A stretch of 41,865 nt of DNA from an uncultured Pelagibacteraceae bacterium (GTDB lineage Bacteria; Pseudomonadota; Alphaproteobacteria; Pelagibacterales; Pelagibacteraceae): the NCBI GenBank assembly GCA_902516435.1, contig CABXYF010000006.1:1-41865 (forward strand), read 5' to 3'. Positions 8,223 to 17,915 of the stretch are shown one piece after another (position 1 is the first letter of the stretch; each line of letters starts with the position of its first letter). Under the pieces are notes generated by a model that was given only the letters and a program-made list of their open reading frames with translations, was not told the DNA's origin and made no database searches. Position numbers and translations under genes: made by a program.

Positions 8223-9335
8223 CTACAACTTATCAATGTATTTATCATGGAATTTATCGAATGTACCTTTCTCTATATGATCTCTAATAGAAGACATTAA
8301 TTCTTGGTAAAAGTTAATATTGTGAAGTGTTAAAAGCATTGAGGCTAATATTTCATTTGTATTAAAAAGATGATTTAGATAATTTTTAGAATATTTATTC
8401 AAGTTTAAATTGTCACATTTAGGGTCAAGAGGTGTGTTGTCATTTTGATATTTATTATTTTTAATATTTATTCTTCCATTCCAGGTAAAAGCAAGACCGG
8501 TCCTTCCTGATCTTGTTGGCAAAACACAATCAAACATATCAATACCACGCTTAACAGCGCCAAGTATATCAGTTGGAGTACCTACTCCCATTAAATAGTG
8601 GGGTTTATCTTCAGGAAGAAATTCTTTAACGTCATCTAAAACTGAAAACATTTCATCTTGAGTTTCACCAACAGCAAGACCTCCTAAAGCATAACCGTCA
8701 AAACCTATATTAATTAATTCATTCAATGACTTAAGTCTTAAATCCTTAAATAATCCTCCTTGGACAATACCAAATAATGCTTTGTGTGGATTTGTGCCAA
8801 ATGCAATTTTTGATCTTTCTGCCCAATATAATGACAGATCCATAGATTTTTTTATTATATCATAATCATTGGTCTTTTTAGGACACTCATCCATGATCAT
8901 AACTATGTCTGAATTTAAACCTAATTGAATTCTTATACTTTCTTCTGGACTCAAATAAAATTTTTTACCATCCACATGTGAATTAAATATAGCTCCTTTT
9001 TCACGATCAATTTTATTCAATTTTGAAAGGGACATTACTTGAAAACCACCAGAGTCAGTTAAAATTGGTAAATCACAATTCATAAATTCATGCAAACCTC
9101 CAACGATTTTAATTCTGTCGACACCAGGTCTTATCATTAGATGATAGGTGTTAGATAAAATTATTTGTGAGCCAGTTTTTTTTATGTCATCAATTGTACA
9201 AGCTTTTACTGTAGCTTGTGTACCAACGGGCATAAAAGCAGGTGTGTTTATTTTACCACGGTGAGTTTCGATAACACCAGATCTAGCAAATTTATCTTTG
9301 TTTAAAACTTTAAAGGCAAAATTTTTTAATGCCAT
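8223..9335 (-). CDS. tgt: tRNA-guanine(34) transglycosylase with degenerate zinc site
   Basis: This 370-residue enzyme exchanges G34 of GUN-anticodon tRNAs for the queuosine precursor preQ1. Family motifs are clear: TPAFMPVGTQATVK, DSGGFQ (94-99), YALGGLAVGE and MFDCVLPTR (Asp266/Asp269). The length is normal. The zinc motif, CxCxxC plus a distal His in characterised Tgt, reads C307-D-N-L-N-L: the second and third cysteines are replaced by Asn309 and Leu312, while Cys307 and His338 remain. RNG is also RTG (279-280). The protein may fold without zinc. The next minus-strand gene upstream, a cyclophilin, is 8 nt away. Confidence 0.93.
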   Translation of the reverse strand: MALKNFAFKVLNKDKFARSGVIETHRGKINTPAFMPVGTQATVKACTIDDIKKTGSQIILSNTYHLMIRPGVDRIKIVGGLHEFMNCDLPILTDSGGFQVMSLSKLNKIDREKGAIFNSHVDGKKFYLSPEESIRIQLGLNSDIVMIMDECPKKTNDYDIIKKSMDLSLYWAERSKIAFGTNPHKALFGIVQGGLFKDLRLKSLNELINIGFDGYALGGLAVGETQDEMFSVLDDVKEFLPEDKPHYLMGVGTPTDILGAVKRGIDMFDCVLPTRSGRTGLAFTWNGRINIKNNKYQNDNTPLDPKCDNLNLNKYSKNYLNHLFNTNEILASMLLTLHNINFYQELMSSIRDHIEKGTFDKFHDKYIDKL

Positions 9336-9343
9336 TCAGTAGA

Positions 9344-9904
9344 TTACAATGATTTAAAACTTATGATCTTATCAGGATCTGTTACGGATCCATTATTACT
9401 TTCATCACCTCTTTTGATTTTGTCTACTAAATCCATTCCCTCAATCACTTTTCCAAAAACAGTATATTGTCTGTCTAAAAAGGGTGCAGGTTTAAAACAA
9501 ATAAAAAATTGGCTGTTCGCACTATTTGGATCTGAGGATCTTGCCATTGATAAAGTGCCTCTATCATGGGGTAAACTACTAAATTCTTGCTTCAGATCAG
9601 GTAAATCAGATCCACCCATTCCTGCTCTGCGCAAATCAAATTCTTTAGACTCTGCATTGCCAAATTTAACATCACCTGTTTGAGCCATAAAACCATCTAT
9701 TACTCTATGAAAAACAACATTATCGTATTTTCCATCATTGGCTAGTTCTTTAATTCTCTTTACGTGATTTGGAGCTACATCTTCAAATAACTCTATTTTT
9801 ACATCTCCATCTTTCAATTTTAAAATCATTATATTCTCCTTAGCTATTGATTGATTAGTAAAAAAATAAAATAAAATTAGTATATTAATTAAAATTTTAT
9901 TCAT
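9344..9904 (-). CDS. Periplasmic peptidyl-prolyl cis-trans isomerase, cyclophilin type
   Basis: This 186-residue protein carries a Sec signal peptide (hydrophobic 4-15, cleavage near SIA-KE) and a cyclophilin domain. The catalytic arginine and surrounding pocket are visible in FHRVIDGFMAQTGD (Arg67, Phe72, Gln75), with later GTLSMARS and NSQFFIC motifs. It is predicted to speed proline isomerisation of exported proteins, like PpiA. It overlaps the end of coaD by 8 nt. An internal ATG follows the signal peptide (NIMILKL), but the ATG at 9904 is preferred because it gives a complete signal sequence. Confidence 0.93.
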   Translation of the reverse strand: MNKILINILILFYFFTNQSIAKENIMILKLKDGDVKIELFEDVAPNHVKRIKELANDGKYDNVVFHRVIDGFMAQTGDVKFGNAESKEFDLRRAGMGGSDLPDLKQEFSSLPHDRGTLSMARSSDPNSANSQFFICFKPAPFLDRQYTVFGKVIEGMDLVDKIKRGDESNNGSVTDPDKIISFKSL

Positions 9905-10391
9905 ATTTTGCTTTTAAAGATTTGATAGTACTTTTAGTTGTAAATTTTTTAATATCACCATTTAATTTAACAATCTCTTTGACAAATCTTGATGAGATGA
10001 TTTGATTTTCAACGTCTGACATTAAAAAAATAGTTTCTATATTCTGATTTAATTTTCTATTCATTCCAGCTAATTGGAATTCATATTCAAAATCAGATAC
10101 AGCTCTTAAGCCTCTGAGGATAATATTTGATTTATATCTTTTACATAAATCTGTAGTTAATGAACTAAAAGATACAACCGTAATTTTTTTTCTATTAAGT
10201 TTTAAATCTTTAAACAAAGCTTTATTAACTATCTCAATTCTTTCATCTGAATTAAATAGATAGGTCTTGCTACTAACGTCTGATACACCTACAACTATCT
10301 TATCAAATAGTTTTAAAGCTTTTTTAATTACATCAATGTGTCCATATGTAATTGGGTCAAATGTACCTGGATATATCGCTATTTTGGTCAT
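9897..10391 (-). CDS. coaD: Phosphopantetheine adenylyltransferase
   Basis: This 164-residue protein catalyses the penultimate step of coenzyme A synthesis, transfer of AMP from ATP to 4'-phosphopantetheine. The nucleotidyltransferase motif GTFDPITYGH spans residues 9-18 and the second signature, ISSRFVKEI, lies near 130-138. LRGLRAVSDFEYEFQLAGMN is a typical CoaD block. It lies 4 nt from the end of gyrA and overlaps the cyclophilin gene by 8 nt. Length matches the family (about 160). Confidence 0.96.
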   Translation of the reverse strand: MTKIAIYPGTFDPITYGHIDVIKKALKLFDKIVVGVSDVSSKTYLFNSDERIEIVNKALFKDLKLNRKKITVVSFSSLTTDLCKRYKSNIILRGLRAVSDFEYEFQLAGMNRKLNQNIETIFLMSDVENQIISSRFVKEIVKLNGDIKKFTTKSTIKSLKAKYE

Positions 10392-10395
10392 TAAA

Positions 10396-12975
10396 TTAAA
10401 TCAAGTTATCGTCTATTTTAATCGCAGATACAACTTTTTCCTCACCAGATAATTTAATAATTCTAACACCTTGAGTATTTCTTCCCGCTGTTCTTATCTC
10501 TTTAACAGCTACTCTTATAACTCTTCCTTTATTTGTTGATATTAAAATTTCATCACCCTCAAAAACAGGAAAAGAAGATGTAATATTTCCGTTTCTTGGT
10601 GAATTGACAATACCAATAATACCTTTGCCTCCACGGTTTGTGACTCTGTAGTCAAAATGAGAGGTTTTTTTACCAAAACCATTTTCGCTTATTGATAAAA
10701 CAAATTTTTCTTTTGCATTTAATTCGGATTTTTCATCTTTAGATTTTTTTCCATTTTTCCTAATTTTATCACTGCCAATAACAGATAAAGAGACTATTTG
10801 ATCATTTGTTGCTAATTCAATTCCCTTTATACCTTTTGAAGATCTTCCTTTGAAAACCCTTAATTTTTTTGCTTCAAATCTTATGCATTTACCAAATTTT
10901 GTACTTAAAATTATATCTTGATCATCTTTACAGATTTTAACGCCTACTATTTTGTCGTTATTATCCAATTTCATCGCAATTTTTCCTGAAGCATTAATAG
11001 ATGAAAAATCATCTAGACTATTTTTTCTAACCTTTCCTAATGCTGTAGCAAATATAATCTGGTAATTTTTAGAATCAGTTTCATCTTCAGGCATTGGCAT
11101 TATTGAGCTAATAGCTTGATGACTCTTTAAAGGTAAAATATTAAATAATGATTTGCCTTTTGATGTTGTCGATCCTTCAGGAATTTTCCATGCTTTAACC
11201 TTGTAAACTAAACCCTCTGTTGAAAAGAATAAGACTGAAGTGTGAGTATTTACAGACAAAGTTTGTATTACTGAGTCTTGATCTCTTGTTGTTATGCCTG
11301 ATTTTCCTTTGCCACCTCTTTTTTGTTTTTTTACATTATCTAATGAACCTCTTTTTATGTATCCTTGAAGGGTAACTGTTATAATTACTGATTGTTTTTG
11401 TATGGTCTCTTCAATATCATAATTTAATACTGCGTCGATAATCTTTGTTCTTCTAGGAACAGCGAATTTTTCTTTTATACTTTTAAGTTCTTCACTTATA
11501 ACTTTTAATAGTTCCTTTTTAGAGGATATAATTTTTTTAAATTTAGAAATTAGTTCTGCAAGTTTTTTAATCTCAACTTCAATTTCATTAATTCCAAGAG
11601 CAGTTAATTTTTGCAATCTTAACTCCAATATAGCTAGAACTTGGGGCTCTGATAATGAATATAAATTTTTAGCAGTTTTACCTTCAACTAATGATATTAG
11701 TTTCTGTGATTTACTGATTTTCCATTTCGTTTTTAAAATTGACACTTTTGCATCATCTGGTGTTTTTGAAGACCTAATAATTTTTATAATTTTATCTAAA
11801 TTTTCTACAGAAACTGATAAACCAATTAATATATGTGCTCGTTCTTCTGCTTTTTGAAGATCAAACTTAGTTTTTTTAATTACTACATCTTCCCTAAATG
11901 ACAAAAAATTTGTTAAAAAATCCTTTAATGTGCATGTTTGAGGTTTTCCATTAACAATGGCTAGAGTATTAAATCCAAAAGAACTTTCTATTTGTGTATT
12001 TTTATAAAGTTGTCTTTTTATCGTTTCAGGTTCAATGCCATTTCTTAAATCGATGGCAACTCTTATTCCTTCTCTGTTAGATTCATCTCTAATATCTCTT
12101 ATACCTTCTATTTTTTTCTCTCTAACAAGTTGTGCAATTCTTTCATTTAAAACTGACTTATTAACTTGATACGGTATAGAGGTAACTACTAACCTTTCTC
12201 TTCCATTTTTCTGTTGTTCTATTGAAACTTCGCCTCTTATTTTAAAAGAACCTCTTCCATTGTTGTAACCCTGTTTTATAATATCTTTTCCAATAATTAC
12301 TCCACCTGTAGGAAAATCCGGTCCTGGTATATGTTTCATGAGCTCTCTTATTTTAATATCTTTGTTATCTATAAGCGCTAGAGTGCCATCAATGATTTCC
12401 CCTAAATTATGTGGGGGAATACTAGTCGCCATACCTACTGCAATTCCACCAGCTCCATTTACTAATAAATTTGGAAATTGTGCTGGTAAAACACTTGGTT
12501 CATTTTCAGTTTCATCATAATTACTTTTAAAAGAAATTGTATTTTTCTCAATATCATCAATGAGAAATTGAGAGACTTTAGACAAACGTGTTTCAGTATA
12601 CCTCATTGCAGCAGCTGGATCTCCATCAATAGAACCGAAATTCCCCTGTCCTTGAACCAACGGCAAGCTCATAGAAAAATCTTGAACCATTCTCACAAGG
12701 GCATCATAAACAGATTGATCTCCATGCGGATGATATTTACCAATTACATCCCCAACTATTCTTGCAGACTTTCTAAATTGTTTTGACCAATCATAACCAC
12801 CTTTATACATTGCATATAAAATTCTACGATGTACAGGCTTAAGACCATCTCTTATATCTGGTAGAGCACGACTTACAATTACACTCATAGCATAAGAAAG
12901 ATAAGATGAGCTCATCTCATCATGCATTGAGATTAATTTAATATTATTATCTTTTGCTTCTTCAGATTTTTGCAT
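10396..12975 (-). CDS. gyrA: DNA gyrase subunit A
   Basis: This protein of about 859 residues is the breakage-reunion subunit of gyrase, which introduces negative supercoils. The N-terminal region has the [11 protein letters not shown] block, HPHGD, and the catalytic tyrosine in AAMRYTE. The C-terminal beta-pinwheel contains a GyrA box variant QKRGGKG, which supports gyrase rather than topoisomerase IV. The residue equivalent to E. coli Ser83 is Gln ([10 protein letters not shown]), while Asp87 is kept. The ATG at 12973-12975 is used here; an upstream GTG (start 12981) overlapping the ssb stop is a possible alternative adding two residues. It is probably co-transcribed with ssb. Confidence 0.95.
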   Translation of the reverse strand: MQKSEEAKDNNIKLISMHDEMSSSYLSYAMSVIVSRALPDIRDGLKPVHRRILYAMYKGGYDWSKQFRKSARIVGDVIGKYHPHGDQSVYDALVRMVQDFSMSLPLVQGQGNFGSIDGDPAAAMRYTETRLSKVSQFLIDDIEKNTISFKSNYDETENEPSVLPAQFPNLLVNGAGGIAVGMATSIPPHNLGEIIDGTLALIDNKDIKIRELMKHIPGPDFPTGGVIIGKDIIKQGYNNGRGSFKIRGEVSIEQQKNGRERLVVTSIPYQVNKSVLNERIAQLVREKKIEGIRDIRDESNREGIRVAIDLRNGIEPETIKRQLYKNTQIESSFGFNTLAIVNGKPQTCTLKDFLTNFLSFREDVVIKKTKFDLQKAEERAHILIGLSVSVENLDKIIKIIRSSKTPDDAKVSILKTKWKISKSQKLISLVEGKTAKNLYSLSEPQVLAILELRLQKLTALGINEIEVEIKKLAELISKFKKIISSKKELLKVISEELKSIKEKFAVPRRTKIIDAVLNYDIEETIQKQSVIITVTLQGYIKRGSLDNVKKQKRGGKGKSGITTRDQDSVIQTLSVNTHTSVLFFSTEGLVYKVKAWKIPEGSTTSKGKSLFNILPLKSHQAISSIMPMPEDETDSKNYQIIFATALGKVRKNSLDDFSSINASGKIAMKLDNNDKIVGVKICKDDQDIILSTKFGKCIRFEAKKLRVFKGRSSKGIKGIELATNDQIVSLSVIGSDKIRKNGKKSKDEKSELNAKEKFVLSISENGFGKKTSHFDYRVTNRGGKGIIGIVNSPRNGNITSSFPVFEGDEILISTNKGRVIRVAVKEIRTAGRNTQGVRIIKLSGEEKVVSAIKIDDNLI

Positions 12976-12980
12976 AGACA

Positions 12981-13430
12981 CTAAAATGGAATTTCATCAT
13001 CCATGTCATTAGATATTTGAGAAGAGTCCTCAATATTATTTTGTGGATTAGGATCATTTTGAATACCACCTCCATTACCACCACCTAACATTGTTAATGA
13101 GGAATTGTATCCTTGTATAACAACTTCAGTAGAATACTTATCCTGACCAGATTGTTCATCTTTCCATTTTCTTGTTGTAATTTGACCTTCAACATATATT
13201 TGTGCCCCTTTTTTAAGATACTGTTGAACTACATTTACAAGTCCTTCATTAAATACAACTATACGGTGCCATTCAGTTTTTTCTTTTTTTTCTCCAGTAT
13301 TTTTGTCTTTCCAAGACTGACTAGTTGCAAGACTAAGTCTGGCTACGCTTTTGCCATTTACCATTTGTTTAATTTCAGGATCTGCGCCCAAACGACCAAT
13401 TAATAACACTTTATTTAAACTTCCAGCCAT
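12981..13430 (-). CDS. ssb: Single-stranded DNA-binding protein
   Basis: This 149-residue protein has an N-terminal OB fold (about 1-110: [44 protein letters not shown]), then a Gly/Asn-rich linker, and the acidic protein-interaction tail DMDDEIPF at the end. It coats single-stranded DNA during replication and repair. It is the first gene of the minus-strand run ssb-gyrA-coaD-ppi-tgt and is divergent from uvrA across 89 bp of AT-rich DNA. I see no clear LexA-type box in that gap. Confidence 0.97.
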   Translation of the reverse strand: MAGSLNKVLLIGRLGADPEIKQMVNGKSVARLSLATSQSWKDKNTGEKKEKTEWHRIVVFNEGLVNVVQQYLKKGAQIYVEGQITTRKWKDEQSGQDKYSTEVVIQGYNSSLTMLGGGNGGGIQNDPNPQNNIEDSSQISNDMDDEIPF

Positions 13431-13519
13431 AATATTTTAATATTTGTTTATTTAATTAATTAGATTTATACCACAATTCTTCTGAATATTAATTTTATTA
13501 ATTCAAAGCAACAAAAATT

Positions 13520-16372
13520 ATGATGAAAAAGATAGTTATTAAGGGTGCTAAAGAACATAATTTGAAGAATGTTTCTGTTGAGATACCTAAAGACAAATTT
13601 GTGGTAATTACAGGTCTCTCAGGGTCAGGAAAATCATCGTTAGCATTCGATACTATTTATGCCGAGGGACAACGAAGATATGTTGAAAGTTTATCAGCGT
13701 ATGCGAGACAGTTTTTGGATAAAATGAAAAAACCAAATGTTGATCTTATCGAAGGTTTAAGTCCAGCGATTGCTATTGAACAAAAGAATACTTCAAAAAA
13801 CCCAAGATCTACCGTTGCAACAGTTACAGAAATTTACGATTATATGAGGGTGCTCTATGCAAGAGCTGGTATTCCCTATTCACCGTTTACTGGTAAGCCA
13901 ATAACTTCACAGACCATAACACAAATAGTAGATTTAATTAAAAAACTACCTAAAAAATCTACTATTTACATATACGCTCCAGTTGTTAGAGGTCGAAAAG
14001 GTGAATATAGAAAAGATATTTTAAGTTATAAGCGAAGGGGTTTTAGAAAAATTAAAATCGATAACGTTTTATATGATATTGAAAAATCTCCCAATTTAGA
14101 CAAAAAACTTAAACACGATATTTCAGTTTTAATCGATAGAATTGTTTTAAATTCAAAGCTAGGCAATAGACTGGCCGAAAGTATTGAAACAGCTGTTAAT
14201 CTTGCAAACGGATTAGTTTTTGTCGAATATGAAGATGAAACATTGCCTCAAAAACACAGAAAAATTGAAAAATTAATTTACTCAACCAAGTTTGCTTGTC
14301 CTGAAAGTGGATTTACAATCGAAGAAATAGAGCCAAGATTATTTTCATTTAATAGCCCATATGGAGCCTGTGAAGAGTGTGAGGGTATTGGTATGAAGCT
14401 TAATGTGGATCCAAATCTTGTTGTACCAGATGAAAGAAAAAGTCTTGCTGATGGTGCTATTGAACCGTGGTCAAAATCAACAACATTATATTATGCTCAA
14501 ACACTTTCATCATTAGCTAAACATTATGGCTTTTCTTTAGATGAAAAATGGAAAAAACTTCCAAAAAAAATAAAAGATATTGTTCTTTATGGATCGGATG
14601 AGGATGAAATAAAGTTTAATTATGATGATGGTTACGAAAAATATTCTTATAAAAAAACGTTTGAGGGTGTCATTAATAACCTTGAGAGAAGATTTTTAGA
14701 GTCTGATAGTGAATGGAAAAGAGAAGCTATAGCAGAATATCAATCTGATACAGCTTGCGAAGCTTGCAACGGTGATCGTTTGAAAGAAGAAGCATTATGT
14801 GTAAAAATTAATAATCTTAATATTAGTGAAGTGACAAAGAAATCAATATTTGATGCTGCTGAATGGTTTAAAGATCTAGTAAATCATATTGATAAAAGAC
14901 AATTTAAAATTGCAGAACATGTGCTTAAGGAAATAAATGAAAGATTAAATTTTTTGTTAAATGTAGGTTTGGATTATTTAACTCTTTCTAGAGAGTCAGG
15001 CACTTTGTCAGGAGGTGAAGCTCAAAGAATTAGATTAGCATCTCAAATAGGCTCAGGTTTAACTGGTGTTCTATACGTATTAGACGAGCCATCAATAGGT
15101 CTGCATCAAAAAGATAATGTTAAATTAATAAATGCACTAAAAAGATTAAGAGATCTTGGTAATACAGTAATAGTTGTTGAGCATGATACTGAAACAATGG
15201 AAAATGCAGATCATATTATAGACTTAGGTCCAGAGGCAGGAACTAATGGAGGACAAATATCTTCTCAGGGTACTTATGATGAAATTAAAAAAGATAAAAA
15301 TAGTATTACCGGTCAATATCTAGCTAATAAAAAAAAAATTGATATTCCAAATACAAGACGATTAGCTAAAAATGGTAGGTTTGTTGAAATCAACGGCGCA
15401 ACAGGAAACAATTTAAATAATGTTAATCTTAAAATTCCAACAGGGACTTTTACTTGTGTTACTGGTGTATCGGGTAGTGGAAAATCTACACTCATACTAC
15501 AAACACTATTTCATGCTTTAAATCTAACACTTAATAACAAGGCTAAAAAATCACCAAAAGCATTCAAAGGATATAAGGGAGTTGAATTAATAGATAAAAT
15601 TATTGATATAGATCAATCACCTATAGGAAGAACACCAAGATCTAATCCAGCAACCTATACAGGCGCTTTTGGTCCAATAAGAGATTGGTTCACGAGTTTA
15701 CCAGAATCTAAAACTAGAGGTTATAAACCAGGAAGATTTTCATTTAATGTTAAAGGTGGAAGATGTGAGGCTTGTGAAGGTGATGGTGTAATTACTTATG
15801 AAATGCACTTTTTACCAGATGTTTATATTCAATGCGACGAATGCAAAGGCACAAGATATAATAGAGAAACTTTAGAGATTAAATTTAAAGGTAAAAGTAT
15901 TGCAGATGTTTTGGATATGTCTGTTGACGAAGGATGTGAATATTTTGAAAATATATCTAATATTAAAACAAAATTATTAACATTAAAAAAAGTTGGATTG
16001 GGCTATATAAAAATTGGTCAACAAGCAACAACGCTCTCAGGTGGTGAAGCGCAAAGAATTAAACTTGCTAAGGAATTATCAAAAAGATCAACTGGAAGAA
16101 CGATGTATATTTTAGATGAACCAACAACTGGTTTGCATCAGCATGATATAAAAAAACTTTTGGAAATTCTTCATACATTTGTGAAACTAGGTAACACAGT
16201 TGTTGTAATTGAACATAATTTGGATGTTATAAAAACAGCTGATTATATTGTTGATATGGGTCCTGAAGGGGGTGTAAAGGGTGGTAAAATTATCGCAGAA
16301 GGTAAACCTGAAGAAGTTTCGAAAATAAAGGAAAGTTACACTGGTCAATTTTTGAAACCCTTATTAAATTAA
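13520..16372 (+). CDS. uvrA: Excinuclease ABC subunit A
   Basis: This 950-residue protein is the damage-recognition ATPase of nucleotide excision repair. It contains two ABC modules: Walker [10 protein letters not shown] (32-40) and GVSGSGKST, two LSGGEAQRI signatures, and two Walker B regions ([22 protein letters not shown]). The C-terminal zinc finger is intact (CEAC...CDEC). The first finger is degenerate: Cys260-Pro-Glu-Ser replaces CPxC, with Cys284/Cys287 kept, as I recall for other alphaproteobacterial UvrA proteins. Two in-frame ATGs occur at the start (MM); either is possible. Confidence 0.97.
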   Translation: MMKKIVIKGAKEHNLKNVSVEIPKDKFVVITGLSGSGKSSLAFDTIYAEGQRRYVESLSAYARQFLDKMKKPNVDLIEGLSPAIAIEQKNTSKNPRSTVATVTEIYDYMRVLYARAGIPYSPFTGKPITSQTITQIVDLIKKLPKKSTIYIYAPVVRGRKGEYRKDILSYKRRGFRKIKIDNVLYDIEKSPNLDKKLKHDISVLIDRIVLNSKLGNRLAESIETAVNLANGLVFVEYEDETLPQKHRKIEKLIYSTKFACPESGFTIEEIEPRLFSFNSPYGACEECEGIGMKLNVDPNLVVPDERKSLADGAIEPWSKSTTLYYAQTLSSLAKHYGFSLDEKWKKLPKKIKDIVLYGSDEDEIKFNYDDGYEKYSYKKTFEGVINNLERRFLESDSEWKREAIAEYQSDTACEACNGDRLKEEALCVKINNLNISEVTKKSIFDAAEWFKDLVNHIDKRQFKIAEHVLKEINERLNFLLNVGLDYLTLSRESGTLSGGEAQRIRLASQIGSGLTGVLYVLDEPSIGLHQKDNVKLINALKRLRDLGNTVIVVEHDTETMENADHIIDLGPEAGTNGGQISSQGTYDEIKKDKNSITGQYLANKKKIDIPNTRRLAKNGRFVEINGATGNNLNNVNLKIPTGTFTCVTGVSGSGKSTLILQTLFHALNLTLNNKAKKSPKAFKGYKGVELIDKIIDIDQSPIGRTPRSNPATYTGAFGPIRDWFTSLPESKTRGYKPGRFSFNVKGGRCEACEGDGVITYEMHFLPDVYIQCDECKGTRYNRETLEIKFKGKSIADVLDMSVDEGCEYFENISNIKTKLLTLKKVGLGYIKIGQQATTLSGGEAQRIKLAKELSKRSTGRTMYILDEPTTGLHQHDIKKLLEILHTFVKLGNTVVVIEHNLDVIKTADYIVDMGPEGGVKGGKIIAEGKPEEVSKIKESYTGQFLKPLLN

Positions 16373-16405
16373 ATATAAAAACTTAAAAATAATCAAAATT
16401 TAGTG

Positions 16406-16411
16406 TATAAT
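16406..16411 (+). promoter_or_regulatory. Consensus -10 element (TATAAT) close to a start codon
   Basis: A perfect TATAAT lies 9 nt before the ATG at 16421. Transcription would start 2-4 nt before the ATG, giving a nearly leaderless mRNA. The -35 region is weak. This spacing argues that the upstream in-frame GTG at 16403, which overlaps the -10, is not the start. Confidence 0.45.
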
Positions 16412-16420
16412 TTAAGAATC

Positions 16421-17023
16421 ATGAATAATTTATTATCTTCGTTACCAAAAACAATACATGCATCTCTAGCTTTAGCTATAATTTTGTTTGTAGGAATGTT
16501 TTTTCACAATGAAGGCATTGCCTTTGATACGTTGTTTTGGAGTTGGTTATTTAGATACATACATGTCCTTGTTGCAATAATGTGGATTGGATTACTTTGG
16601 TATTTTAATTTTGTTCAAATCCCAAACATGGCTAAAATTCCAGATGAACAAAAGCCAGCGATTGGAAAAGTAATTGCTCCAGCAGCTTTATTTTATTTTA
16701 GATGGGCAGCAGCTTTTACTGTTTTGTCAGGTTTAATTCTTGCTTGGTTAAATGGTTATTTGCATGATGCAATGACTTTTAGCATTGGTTCTGGTATCCC
16801 AAAACATACTGCAATCGGAATTGGAATGTGGTTAGGTCTTATAATGGCATTTAACGTTTGGTTTGTAATATGGCCAAATCAAAAAAGAGCATTAGGGATT
16901 ATTGAAACTGATCCTGAAACAAAAGCAAAATCTGCTAAAACAGCAATGTTGTTTTCTAGAACAAATACTCTTCTTTCTCTACCAATGTTACTTACAATGG
17001 TAGCTGCACAAAATATTTATTAA
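16421..17023 (+). CDS. PuuD-like (Urate_ox_N) membrane protein without cytochrome domain
   Basis: About 200 residues with four to five transmembrane segments. The segments RYIHVLVAIMWIGLLWYFNFVQIP, FRWAAAFTVLSG and FNVWFVIWPNQKRAL resemble the membrane domain of the PuuD urate hydroxylase family (Urate_ox_N). PuuD proteins of other bacteria carry a C-terminal c-type cytochrome with CXXCH; it is absent here, so urate oxidation cannot be assumed. Conserved His residues in membrane segments could bind heme. Homologues are sometimes mislabelled 'antitermination protein NusG', which this is not. I chose ATG 16421 over GTG 16403 because of the -10 element between them. Confidence 0.7.
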   Translation: MNNLLSSLPKTIHASLALAIILFVGMFFHNEGIAFDTLFWSWLFRYIHVLVAIMWIGLLWYFNFVQIPNMAKIPDEQKPAIGKVIAPAALFYFRWAAAFTVLSGLILAWLNGYLHDAMTFSIGSGIPKHTAIGIGMWLGLIMAFNVWFVIWPNQKRALGIIETDPETKAKSAKTAMLFSRTNTLLSLPMLLTMVAAQNIY

Positions 17024-17024
17024 T

Positions 17025-17915
17025 TTATTTACTATCGTCTTCTCTTAAGACAGTTTTTTGAGAAACTCTTAGTCTAACTAATACCGTGTTCGCTATATAT
17101 ATTGATGAATAAGTTCCAAATACAACTCCTAAAATCATTGCAAGCGAAAAACCTTTTAAGATTTCACCTCCGAAAAAATAAATTGCAAGTAATGCAAGTA
17201 AAGTTGTTGCCGAAGTAATTATTGTTCTAGATAAGGTTTCGTTGATAGAAATATTGGTAAGTTCAAAAATTTTTATATCTGAATATTTTCTTAAATTTTC
17301 TCTTACACGATCAAATATTACGACTGTGTCATTCATTGAATAACCTACAATAGTTAAAACTGCAGCAATAATAGATAAGTTAATTTCCAGACTAAAAAGT
17401 GAAAAAACTCCGAGCGTAACAATTACATCGTGAAATAATGCTAAAATAGCTCCAAGGCTAAACTGCCATTCAAATCTTATCCAAATATATATAAGCATTA
17501 TTGCAAGAGATAAAGAGATTGCAATTACACCAGATTTTAATAATTCAGCACTTACTTTTGGTCCTACATTTTCAACTCTTCTAAAATCATAGTTATTACC
17601 AAATGACTTATCAAGATTTACCTTTATCTCTTCAATTATATTTTTCTTGTTATCTTTATTTTCAAATTTAATTAAAAAATCATTATCAGAACCAAATTTT
17701 TTAACCGAAACATCTCCCAAATTCATTTGGCTAAAATTATCTCGAAGTGAACTTACATTAATTTTTGTATCATTAGATCTTAACTCAATTAATGTTCCCC
17801 CTTTAAAATCTATACCAAAATTAAGACCCTTAAATATCAGTAAAATTAAAGAAATTATAATTAAGGCGCTAGATAGAATATTAAAATGATTATAGTATTT
17901 ATTAAAAGCAATCAT
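17025..17915 (-). CDS. secF: Protein translocase subunit SecF
   Basis: This 296-residue membrane protein works with SecD in proton-driven completion of Sec export. The N-terminal helix is followed by the GIDFKGGTLIELR motif, a periplasmic P1-like domain (about 38-125), then five transmembrane segments with the FALFHDVIVTLGVF-like and VGYSMNDTVVIFDRVREN motifs that define SecF. It abuts secD (stop and start share position 17915). Its 3' end lies 2 nt from that of the convergent PuuD-like gene. Confidence 0.97.
   Translation of the reverse strand: MIAFNKYYNHFNILSSALIIISLILLIFKGLNFGIDFKGGTLIELRSNDTKINVSSLRDNFSQMNLGDVSVKKFGSDNDFLIKFENKDNKKNIIEEIKVNLDKSFGNNYDFRRVENVGPKVSAELLKSGVIAISLSLAIMLIYIWIRFEWQFSLGAILALFHDVIVTLGVFSLFSLEINLSIIAAVLTIVGYSMNDTVVIFDRVRENLRKYSDIKIFELTNISINETLSRTIITSATTLLALLAIYFFGGEILKGFSLAMILGVVFGTYSSIYIANTVLVRLRVSQKTVLREDDSK

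Noticed and set aside
13431-13519. SOS (LexA) box between ssb and uvrA.
   Set aside because: No GTTC/GAAC-type direct or inverted repeat is visible in the gap.
13520-16372. Degenerate first zinc finger in UvrA (CPES instead of CPxC).
   Set aside because: I recall the same loss in other alphaproteobacterial UvrA proteins, and the essential C-terminal finger is intact, so it is not a novelty.
16403-16420. GTG start six codons upstream for the PuuD-like gene.
   Set aside because: It lies within a perfect -10 hexamer, so it would not be on the transcript; the ATG at 16421 is preferred.
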